NCBI RefSeq assembly: GCF_040649515.1
Contig: NZ_JBEZFP010000077.1
Location: 1-44,590 of the forward strand
From: Yinghuangia elevatio
GTDB lineage: Bacteria; Actinomycetota; Actinomycetes; Streptomycetales; Streptomycetaceae
Length of the DNA stretch: 44,590 nucleotides
Reading direction: 5' to 3'
This document shows positions 38,456 to 44,590 of this stretch, in pieces; positions within the stretch are counted from its first letter, which is position 1; each line of letters starts with the position of its first letter. A model generated the notes under the pieces. It searched no databases, was not told where the DNA came from, and was given only the letters and a program-made list of their open reading frames with translations. Position numbers and translations under genes: made by a program.

Positions 38456-39409
38456 ATGAGCAGTACGGCGCGTACCAAGACGACCACCGCCGTGACCGGC
38501 CTTGCGCCGGCAGTCTGGGGGAGCACGTACCTGATCGCGACCGAACTGCTTCCGCCGGATCGGCCGCTCCTGGCGACCACCGTACGAGCGCTCCCAGGCG
38601 GCCTGATTCTGCTCGCGATCGGCCGACAGCTTCCGGCCGGGGTCTGGTGGTGGCGCGCACTGGTGCTGGGTGTGCTCAACATCGGCGCCTTCAACGTCCT
38701 GCTCTTCGTCGCGGCGTACCGGCTGCCGGGCGGGGTCGCCGCGGTGATCATGTCCGCGCAGCCCATGTTCGTAGTGGTCCTCGCCGCCCTCTTCCTCGGC
38801 GAGAGGCTCAGAGCCGTCCACGCCCTGGCCTGCGTGTTGGGCGCCGGAGGCGTGCTGCTGCTCGTCGCGCAAGGCACGGTCTCTTCCGACACGACAGGGG
38901 TCCTCGCCGCCGTCGGCGGCGCGCTGTGCATGGCCTCGGGCATCACGTTGACCAAGCGGTGGGGCCGGCCCGACGGGGTCAGCCTGTCCACCTTCACGGG
39001 GTGGCAACTCACCGCGGCCGGACTGGTCTTGCTGCCGATGTGGCTGTCGTTGGAGGACCTTCCCGACCGTCTCACCGGATCCAACGTCTTCGGGTTCGCC
39101 TACCTCGTCATCCTGGGCGCGGTCCTGAGCTACATCGTCTGGTTCCGGGGCATCGAACGCCTGCCGGCCGTGGCGGTCTCCTTCCTCGCGCTGGGCAGCC
39201 CGGTCGTGGCGACGCTGCTGGGCTACCTCGTCAAGGACCAGACGCTGTCGGTCCTCCAACTCGTCGGCATGGCCGTCATCTTCCTCGCGGTCGTCCTCGG
39301 TCAGCCCCAGCCGCCCGGGCGGGCGCCGGTGGTCTCGGCCGAACTCCACACCATCCCCGACAGCGACAGCGACGCCGCGTCCAGCGGCAGACGTACCTCC
39401 TGCGGCTAG
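38456..39409 (+). CDS. EamA/DMT-family exporter
   Basis: 317 residues with about ten membrane helices in two repeated EamA halves (VWGSTYLIATELLPPDRPLLATTVRALPGG; MSAQPMFVVVLAALFLGERL; and the second half ALGSPVVATLLGYLVKDQTLSVLQLVGMAVIFLAVV). It probably exports amino acids or small metabolites. Start ATG at 38456 (GGAAGGG upstream but somewhat distant); a GTG at 38429 is an alternative. Divergent from the LysR gene. Confidence 0.9.
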   Translation: MSSTARTKTTTAVTGLAPAVWGSTYLIATELLPPDRPLLATTVRALPGGLILLAIGRQLPAGVWWWRALVLGVLNIGAFNVLLFVAAYRLPGGVAAVIMSAQPMFVVVLAALFLGERLRAVHALACVLGAGGVLLLVAQGTVSSDTTGVLAAVGGALCMASGITLTKRWGRPDGVSLSTFTGWQLTAAGLVLLPMWLSLEDLPDRLTGSNVFGFAYLVILGAVLSYIVWFRGIERLPAVAVSFLALGSPVVATLLGYLVKDQTLSVLQLVGMAVIFLAVVLGQPQPPGRAPVVSAELHTIPDSDSDAASSGRRTSCG

Positions 39410-39504
39410 CAGGGGGCGTACCTCCCCACCCCACTACCTCCATCGATCGGGCCCCATGCGGAACGAAATGCGGGCCCCCGCCCGGCCACGTCCAGAGAGA
39501 CGAC

Positions 39505-40716
39505 ATGACCACTCAAGAAGAGACCAACACGCCCGCCACGCCGCACACGCAGTTGTCCCCGACCCGGGGATGGCTCGGCGTGGCCGCCATCACCGCCAGC
39601 CTGTTCGTCTTCCTCACCACCGAACTCATGCCGATCGGCCTGCTCACTCCGCTCAGCGAGAGCCTCGACGTCTCGGTGGGCGCGGCCGGCCTCATGGTCA
39701 CGGCGCAGGGTGTCGCTGCCGGTCTCGGCGTGCCGTTCATCGTGGCCTGGACCCGCCGCGTAAACCGGCGTCGGCTGCTCACCACGCTGCTGGCTGTGTT
39801 GGCCGTCGGCAACCTGGTCACCTCGATCGCGCCGAACTACCCGCTGATCCTGGGCACTCGCCTGCTCATGGGCTTCGCCAGCGGCGTTTTCTGGGCCATC
39901 GGCGTCAGCATGGCCATGCGCATCGTGCCGGAGAAGCACGCCAACAGGGCCGCCGCCGTGGTGATGTCCGGCATCTCCGTAGCCACCGTCGTCGGCATCC
40001 CCCTGGGCACGTTGCTGGAAGGCGTCAGCGACTGGCGTACGACCTTCCTCATCTGGGCCGGCCTCAGCGCGCTCGTCTTCCTGGCCGTCGCCTTCACCAT
40101 CCCGTCACTGCCGTCCTCGAACGCGGTCTCCGTACGCGAGGTCTTCGAACTCCCGCTCAGGAACGTGCCGTTGCGCGTGGTCCTGGTGATGGTGGTGCTG
40201 TTCGTCCTCGGCCACTTCGGCGCGTACACCTTTGTCCGCCCCTACTTGGAGGAGACAACCTCGGCCGGCGTCGGCTTCATCACCGTCGTCCTCATCGTCT
40301 TCGGTGTCGGCGGCGCGGTCGGCAACTTCATCGGCGGCCAGACCGTCGCCAAGAGCCTGCGTGGCAGCTTCGTCGTGGGCGGCCTACTCCTCGTCGCCGC
40401 ACTCGTCATGCTGCTGACCATCGGAGCGAGCGACATCGGCGTCGTCGCCGCGATGGCCGTGTGGGGCATCGCCTTCGGCGTCGTCCAGCTCAGCCAGATC
40501 AACATGACGCTGTCGGCCGCGCCCGAGACCTTCGAAGCCGCAATGTCGCTCAACACCATGGCCTACAACACCTGCATCGCCCTGGGCGCTCTCATCGGCG
40601 GCTTGTTCGTCGACCACATCGGCGTCGACAGCGTCATATGGTTCGGCATCGCCCTGGTCGCACTCGCCGTGACCCTCCGCGCTTCCACCGGCCGCCGCGA
40701 CACCTCGCTGACCTGA
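39505..40716 (+). CDS. MFS efflux transporter (DHA1 / AraJ-like)
   Basis: 403 residues, about twelve membrane helices. MFS features include the N-half loop PFIVAWTRRVNRRRLLTTLLAVLAVGN and motif C-like GISVATVVGIPLGTLL. The sequence resembles sugar-efflux/chloramphenicol-type drug:H+ antiporters. It starts 95 bp after the EamA gene on the same strand and may share its LysR control. Substrate unknown. Confidence 0.92.
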   Translation: MTTQEETNTPATPHTQLSPTRGWLGVAAITASLFVFLTTELMPIGLLTPLSESLDVSVGAAGLMVTAQGVAAGLGVPFIVAWTRRVNRRRLLTTLLAVLAVGNLVTSIAPNYPLILGTRLLMGFASGVFWAIGVSMAMRIVPEKHANRAAAVVMSGISVATVVGIPLGTLLEGVSDWRTTFLIWAGLSALVFLAVAFTIPSLPSSNAVSVREVFELPLRNVPLRVVLVMVVLFVLGHFGAYTFVRPYLEETTSAGVGFITVVLIVFGVGGAVGNFIGGQTVAKSLRGSFVVGGLLLVAALVMLLTIGASDIGVVAAMAVWGIAFGVVQLSQINMTLSAAPETFEAAMSLNTMAYNTCIALGALIGGLFVDHIGVDSVIWFGIALVALAVTLRASTGRRDTSLT

Positions 40717-40747
40717 CGCCTCCCAGCCCACCAAAGCCCGGTGGCGC

Positions 40748-41746
40748 CTAGCTGGTTCGCGCGAACTGATCGAGGGCCGTGACGATGCGGGCACCGGTGC
40801 TGGCGCCGCCCTTGTGCCCTGCGTCCTCGACAATTTCCAGGCGGGCGTCCGGCCACGCCCGAGCGAGTTCCCAGGCGGTGTCGAGGGGGCTGGAGAGGTC
40901 GAGGCGACCATGCACAAGAACGCCGGGAATGCCCGCCAATCGGTGCGCTCCGCCCAGGAGTTCACCCTCCTCCAACCACGCCGCGTTCGCGAAGTAGTGG
41001 GTGCAGATCCGCACGAAGGCGAGCCGCGCGTCCCCGACGCGATCGGTGTACGGAGTGGGCTTGCCACCGGGTTCGAGGGAGAGAACGGCGTCCTCCCAAG
41101 CACACCACTCAGCCGCGGCGTGCGCGCGGACGGCGTGGTCGGGGTCCTCCATGCGCCGGGCGTACGCCTGGATCAAATCGCCGCCCGGGCCCGCCTCCGG
41201 CACCGCGTCACGAAACCGGGCCCACTGCTCGGGAAAGAACCGGCCGACGCCGCGGTAGAGCCAGTCCGTCTCGACACGCCGGGTGGTCGTGACCCCGGCG
41301 ATGACGACGGCCGACACACGCTCGGGGTGCCGTTCGGCGTACGCGAGGGCCAACGTCGACCCCCACGAGGCGCCGTACATCACCCAGCGGTCGATACCCA
41401 GGTGCTCGCGCAGCCGTTCCATGTCGGCGAGCAGATGCGCCGTGGTGTTGTGGCGCATGTCAGTAGCCGGGTCGCTCGCGTGCGGCGTGCTGCGCCCGCA
41501 TCCGCGCTGATCGAACAACACGACCCGGTACCGCTCCGGATCGAAGTACCGACGCGCCCCCGGCGAGCAGCCCGACCCCGGACCACCATGCACAACAACC
41601 GCAGGCTCCCCCGCCGGGTTGCCGCACACCTCCCAATACACAAAGTTCCCATCCCCCACATCCAGCAGCCCCCCGTCATCCGCCCCCACCGCCCCATACA
41701 ACTCCCGCACACCCCCCCCAACCGCGTGAGGGTAAGCCCCCAACAC
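40748..41746 (-). CDS. pip: Prolyl aminopeptidase
   Basis: 332 residues. Alpha/beta-hydrolase of peptidase family S33 that removes N-terminal proline. Oxyanion motif HGGPGSG (53-59), DQRGCGRS, nucleophile Ser127 in GASWGS, acid in VHGRLDLSSP and His in EDAGHKGG. The GTG at 41746 is the longest start; a GTG at 41710 just before ELYGAVG is closer to where homologues begin. The upstream 60 bp are unusually rich in C runs. It converges on the MFS gene. Confidence 0.9.
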   Translation of the reverse strand: MLGAYPHAVGGGVRELYGAVGADDGGLLDVGDGNFVYWEVCGNPAGEPAVVVHGGPGSGCSPGARRYFDPERYRVVLFDQRGCGRSTPHASDPATDMRHNTTAHLLADMERLREHLGIDRWVMYGASWGSTLALAYAERHPERVSAVVIAGVTTTRRVETDWLYRGVGRFFPEQWARFRDAVPEAGPGGDLIQAYARRMEDPDHAVRAHAAAEWCAWEDAVLSLEPGGKPTPYTDRVGDARLAFVRICTHYFANAAWLEEGELLGGAHRLAGIPGVLVHGRLDLSSPLDTAWELARAWPDARLEIVEDAGHKGGASTGARIVTALDQFARTS

Positions 41747-41796
41747 GTTTCCAAACGACCGTCTGCCCCTTTGTCAGCCCTCGCCAACGTCCTGAC

Positions 41797-42219
41797 TCAC
41801 TTGGCGGCTGTTGGCCCGTACCACTGCACGGCCTGGCCAGTTACGGCGGCGATGCACTCGAAGTCCTTGTCCCGGTGGAGGAGCGTCAGACCTTGCAGTT
41901 CCGCCGTCGCGGCAACGACAAGGTCTACCGGGCCGGCACTCCGGTGCTGCCCTCGCTGGGTCAACAACTCCTGCACCTGGCAAGCACGGTCGTACGCACG
42001 GTCGTCGACCGGCACCCAACCGAACAACGTCCGAACGTCCTCGACCCCCTGTGCGCGGTCGGCGGCCGAGCGCGCACTGTAGAAGAACTCGAGTTCGGTG
42101 ATCGGGCAGACCGCGATGAGCCCGGCTGCCGCCGCCTGGTCCCAGCCGTACTGTTCGGCGTCGTTGTGCACAAGGCGCGCAAGGGCGCTGGTGTCGATCA
42201 GGAACTGCGCCGCGTTCAC
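41797..42219 (-). CDS. vapC: VapC-type PIN-domain toxin
   Basis: 140 residues. PIN ribonuclease with acidic residues Asp9 (FLIDTSALARL), Glu42 (ITELEFFYSA) and Asp99 (PVDLVVAATA). Such toxins cut tRNA or rRNA when freed from antitoxin. The GTG start overlaps the antitoxin stop by 4 bp (GTGA), the usual coupled arrangement. Confidence 0.92.
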   Translation of the reverse strand: MNAAQFLIDTSALARLVHNDAEQYGWDQAAAAGLIAVCPITELEFFYSARSAADRAQGVEDVRTLFGWVPVDDRAYDRACQVQELLTQRGQHRSAGPVDLVVAATAELQGLTLLHRDKDFECIAAVTGQAVQWYGPTAAK

Positions 42220-42431
42220 CGGCGGTAGTTCCTCTTGTCCTCCAGCACCTCCAGATCGAACGCGCCCTCATCTGCCGCGGCACGGAGTCGAGTCAGCGCC
42301 AGGGCCCGACGCCGGTTCTCCAGAACCTCACGGAGAGCGGTGTTGACGGTCTCCTTCTTCGTGCTGGTTCCGAGCGCCTTCGCCACGTCGGCGACCAAGT
42401 CGTCATCGAGGTCGATCACGGTTCGAGCCAT
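42216..42431 (-). CDS. vapB: VapB-type antitoxin
   Basis: 71 residues. Ribbon-helix-helix N-terminus (ARTVIDLDDDLVADVAKALGTSTKKETVNTALREVLEN) for DNA binding and a flexible C-terminal tail (EGAFDLEVLEDKRNYRR) for wrapping the toxin. GGAGG lies five bases before the ATG at 42431. Autoregulation through the palindrome at 42445-42459 is expected from the family. Confidence 0.9.
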   Translation of the reverse strand: MARTVIDLDDDLVADVAKALGTSTKKETVNTALREVLENRRRALALTRLRAAADEGAFDLEVLEDKRNYRR

Positions 42432-42444
42432 GTATACCTCCGCT

Positions 42445-42459
42445 GATATCAAGGATATC
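42445..42459. promoter_or_regulatory. vapBC operator
   Basis: GATATC-AAG-GATATC, 14 bp upstream of the vapB start and overlapping AT-rich promoter-like sequence (minus-strand TATCAT at 42469-42464). Each half is itself a palindrome, suiting a ribbon-helix-helix dimer pair. Confidence 0.65.
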
Positions 42460-42755
42460 TAGAATGATACCCCGACGCTGCCCATCGAAATGGGCACGCG
42501 CCGCGGGCGACCGAGAGACGTTCGTCGGCCACGGCCCAGGTGAAGCGGGCCGGTACGAACTCGGCGCGCTCCCAGGCCGAGCTGTACGCCGCTTCCGGCC
42601 CGGCCACCTACGTGCGTGCTCGCGGCGTACGCCTGGGCGGAATACGCCCCGCACCGGCCGGCGCGCTGGCTTGGAGATCCTCCTGACGGTGTCACTTGGG
42701 CCCGGAATACTGGACGGCGTCTGTGGTGGGTGAGCAAGTGCAGAACGGGGGAACG
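42460..42755. other. Region between vapB and the Mrr-like gene, possible gene remnant
   Basis: About 300 bp. One + frame (GTG at 42540 to TGA at 42686) has strongly G/C third positions and reads like the tail of a degraded gene (48 codons, including ARSQAELYAASGPATYVRAR), but I recognise no family and no good start. The promoter of the nuclease gene should also be here. Confidence 0.3.
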
Positions 42756-44339
42756 GTGGCGAACAGGAACGGGATGGGTGGGACCGATCCGTACAGTCGG
42801 GAACTCGCCCGGCAGGCAAGAGAGGAGGAGCGAGCCCGGAAGGCCGCAGAGGCAGAGGCAAGGCGTCAGGCGCGTCAGGAGAAGCTGGCCTACGAGGCTG
42901 CCCGTGCCCAGGAAGCAGTCGACCGGACACGCGCCACCGAACAGGAGGCTGAACAGCTAGCGACGCTGCTGAGCGCAGCGGTTCTCGACGGCCGCCCGCT
43001 GAGCTTCGACGTACTCAAACAGAAGTTCGTTCCGTCCGCCTTCAACTCCAAAAAGCTGTCGAAAGCCGCAGCAGCCCCCCAATGGGAGGACTATGAGCCG
43101 GAGCCCCTACGGGGGTTAAAAGGCGTGTTCGGCATCGGTCGCCGTGCCTATGAGGCCGAAGTTGAGTCCGCTCGTGAGCGATTCGACAGGGACGTGCGTA
43201 TTCACGCTCGCGCGGAACAGTCGCGCCGTGATCGCCTGAAGGAGAAGCGCGAACGTCACAACGACCGGAACCGCGAAGCAGCCGAGCGGGTCCGCGAATG
43301 GAACACCAGGCTTGAGCAACGGCGCGCCGCCTACCGTGACCGAGATGTTGAGGCTGTCGAGTGGTTGGCTGATCAGGTCTTGGCAGCATCCATGTACCCA
43401 CCGGGCTTTCCCAGGGCGCACCGGGTCTCCTATCAGGCCGATACCGGCGATCTGCTCGTTCAGATCGACCTGCCCTTGGAACAAGTGATCCCTGCGGCGC
43501 GCGCGTACCGGTATGTCAAGGCGCGCGACGAGATCACACCCGTGGCGCGCCCGGAGAAGGAACGCAAGGAACTCTACGCGGCCGTGCTGGCGCAGATCGC
43601 CCTGCGTACTGTCCACGAAGTGTTTGCTGCCGATGCCGAAGGAGCAGTGCGCTCGATCGCGTTGAACGGGCACGTGGCCACGATCGATCGCGCCACAGGG
43701 CTCAACGTCCACCCATGTCTGGTGACGTTGCAGACGGATCGGGAGGAGTTCAGTCAGCTGGTGTTGACGCAGGTCGACCCGCGGGCCTGCCTCAAGCGAT
43801 TGCGCTCACTGATCTCGCCCAACCCGTACGAGCTCGAGCCGGTACGTCCGTTGGTGACGTTCGACCTCAGCAAGTTCCGGCTCATGGACAGCCTCGATGT
43901 CGTCGCGGGGCTGGACAGCCGACCGGTGCTAATGGACCTGACGCCGACGGAGTTCGAGCATTTGGTCAGACAGCTCTTTGAAGCGATCGGCCTGGACAGT
44001 GTGAATACGCAGCCGTCGAAGGACGAGGGCGTGGACGCGATCGCGATGAACACCGACCCCGTAATGAAGGGGCTCTGTGTCATCCAGGCCAAACGCACCG
44101 CGAACGTGGTGCCGTTCGAGACCGTATCCGCACTCGCGGGTGTTGTGGAGCACAAGCGTGCAGCGAAAGGCATCCTGGTGACGACGTCGTGGTTCGGGCG
44201 GGCGAGTGAGGCATTCGCCAGCGAGCACGGGCGACTTGAACTTCTCGATGGCGCCAACCTGGTTCACCTGTTCAAGGAGCACCTGGGGTTGGACGTCATC
44301 CCGGGGCCAGTGCCGCCCAAGCGCCGACCGAGGCACTAG
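42756..44339 (+). CDS. Mrr-like restriction endonuclease with coiled-coil N-terminus
   Basis: 527 residues. The first 170 or so are highly charged (RELARQAREEERARKAAEAE and later stretches), predicted coiled coil. A central region of unknown fold follows, and the C-terminal 115 residues are an Mrr-type PD-(D/E)xK nuclease: LTPTEFEHLVRQLFEAIG, Asp427 in DEGVDAI, Gln444-Ala-Lys446, and GILVTTSWFGRASEAFA. Mrr proteins cut modified foreign DNA. GTG at 42756 (GGGGGA upstream) is chosen; ATG at 42774 is an alternative. Codon use is visibly less G/C-biased than neighbours and Leu121 is a TTA codon (43116-43118), suggesting transfer. Confidence 0.85.
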   Translation: MANRNGMGGTDPYSRELARQAREEERARKAAEAEARRQARQEKLAYEAARAQEAVDRTRATEQEAEQLATLLSAAVLDGRPLSFDVLKQKFVPSAFNSKKLSKAAAAPQWEDYEPEPLRGLKGVFGIGRRAYEAEVESARERFDRDVRIHARAEQSRRDRLKEKRERHNDRNREAAERVREWNTRLEQRRAAYRDRDVEAVEWLADQVLAASMYPPGFPRAHRVSYQADTGDLLVQIDLPLEQVIPAARAYRYVKARDEITPVARPEKERKELYAAVLAQIALRTVHEVFAADAEGAVRSIALNGHVATIDRATGLNVHPCLVTLQTDREEFSQLVLTQVDPRACLKRLRSLISPNPYELEPVRPLVTFDLSKFRLMDSLDVVAGLDSRPVLMDLTPTEFEHLVRQLFEAIGLDSVNTQPSKDEGVDAIAMNTDPVMKGLCVIQAKRTANVVPFETVSALAGVVEHKRAAKGILVTTSWFGRASEAFASEHGRLELLDGANLVHLFKEHLGLDVIPGPVPPKRRPRH

Positions 44340-44371
44340 ACCAACTGCGAGCCGGATCGGGCCGACGTACG

Positions 44372-44590
44372 TCAGGGACCCGTCGGCGCGGCACCGCCTT
44401 GGCGAGCGAAACACCCACCGATCCGCTGCACTGCAAGGCAGGCGGCGATGATGAGCCCGACGGGACCCGCAACCACGGCCCGCCGGGTGAACCGAGACGG
44501 AGACGACGTCGGCCCGGACCATCGAGGCGGGACCGGGCTCGGCTCCGGACATGCATCCGGGCTCGGTTCCGCACACGCGTCCGGGGCCGG
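44372..44590 (-). CDS. C-terminal part of a protein with octapeptide repeats and one membrane segment (partial)
   Basis: This minus-strand frame is open from the right edge to a TGA at 44374-44372 (72 codons). It encodes PDACAEPS and PDACPEPS in tandem, a Pro/Ser linker, basic RFTRRA and then a hydrophobic segment (VVAGPVGLIIAACLAV) and a short tail ending GGAAPTGP. Third positions are mostly G/C. The 24-bp DNA repeat keeps this frame. The start lies outside the window and I recognise no family, so the call is tentative. Confidence 0.4.
   Translation of the reverse strand, partial: PAPDACAEPSPDACPEPSPVPPRWSGPTSSPSRFTRRAVVAGPVGLIIAACLAVQRIGGCFARQGGAAPTGP
44533..44580. repeat. 24-bp tandem repeat at the right edge
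   Basis: Two units of 24 bp starting CCGGGCTCGG at 44533 and 44557; a third begins at 44581 and is cut by the window edge. The unit is a multiple of three and encodes an octapeptide in the minus-strand frame. Confidence 0.8.

Noticed and set aside
40717..40747. Terminator between the MFS and prolyl aminopeptidase genes
   Set aside because: Only a 5-bp CCACC/GGTGG stem with a 7-nt loop is visible; too weak to call.
42464..42733. + strand 89-codon open frame between vapB and the nuclease gene
   Set aside because: Starts inside the vapB promoter, no ribosome-binding site, poor codon bias, no family resemblance.
44500..44520. Second copy of the 37173 terminator near the right edge
   Set aside because: The left arm (GACGTCGGCCCGGACC) is shared but the complementary right arm is missing, so no hairpin forms.
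1..44590. tRNA genes, rRNA, insertion sequences, integrase
   Set aside because: I read both strands for TpsiC-like boxes, transposase motifs and terminal inverted repeats and saw none; a tRNA or Rfam scan would settle it.

Overview
The window is very GC-rich, with strong G/C bias at third codon positions, frequent GTG and TTG starts, 1-4 bp stop/start overlaps, rare TTA codons and candidate leaderless promoters. Together with an actinobacterial IHF paralogue, GAF-ANTAR and STAS regulators, an AfsR-like giant regulator, a DmdR/IdeR-type iron box and an ectABCD operon, this points to a Streptomyces-like actinomycete. No rRNA, tRNA, CRISPR array or insertion sequence was recognised.

Layout. (1) 1-3183, minus: ectoine/5-hydroxyectoine operon ectA-ectB-ectC-ectD; ectD runs off the left edge. 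(2) 3.8-7.9 kb: a proline-rich membrane-anchored protein, a strong bidirectional terminator, an IclR regulator divergent from a two-domain AhpD-like protein (the shared region holds a promoter, an operator-like palindrome and a long inverted repeat), then nadE. (3) 7.9-15.4 kb: a minus-strand ferric-siderophore uptake operon (lipoprotein, siderophore-interacting flavoprotein, two permeases, ATPase) behind an iron box, divergent from an AraC regulator, followed by a DrrAB-like ABC exporter. (4) 15.4-22.9 kb, minus: PobA-like flavin monooxygenase, O-methyltransferase with an extra N-terminal domain and a TTA codon, ankyrin protein, small GNAT protein and AfsR/SARP-type regulator. (5) 23-24.2 kb: a MerR regulator and its small cysteine-containing partner, with three different tandem repeats and a MerR-type 19-bp-spacer promoter. 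(6) 24.1-28.3 kb: acyl-CoA synthetase, SnoaL-like protein and APH-like phosphotransferase, divergent from a MarR regulator across a palindrome. (7) 28.4-37.1 kb: TrmO-like protein, helix-turn-helix regulator, then a signalling/stress group (two GAF-ANTAR proteins, STAS protein, mIHF paralogue, small membrane proteins, DUF1206, PRC-barrel, DUF5994). (8) 37.2-41.7 kb: LysR regulator, EamA and MFS exporters, prolyl aminopeptidase. (9) 41.8-44.6 kb: VapBC toxin-antitoxin, a coiled-coil Mrr-like nuclease with less biased codon use, and the end of a protein with an octapeptide repeat.

How the genes work together: ectoine synthesis fits the nearby stress regulators as osmoprotection. The siderophore operon has no synthesis genes beside it, so it probably imports siderophores made elsewhere. 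The monooxygenase/methyltransferase pair could be a small aromatic-tailoring unit under bldA control. The right end looks like a small defence or mobile islet. The least familiar objects are the methyltransferase fusion, the repeat-expanded MerR partner and the coiled-coil Mrr-like nuclease. No complete new system is demonstrated by the sequence alone.
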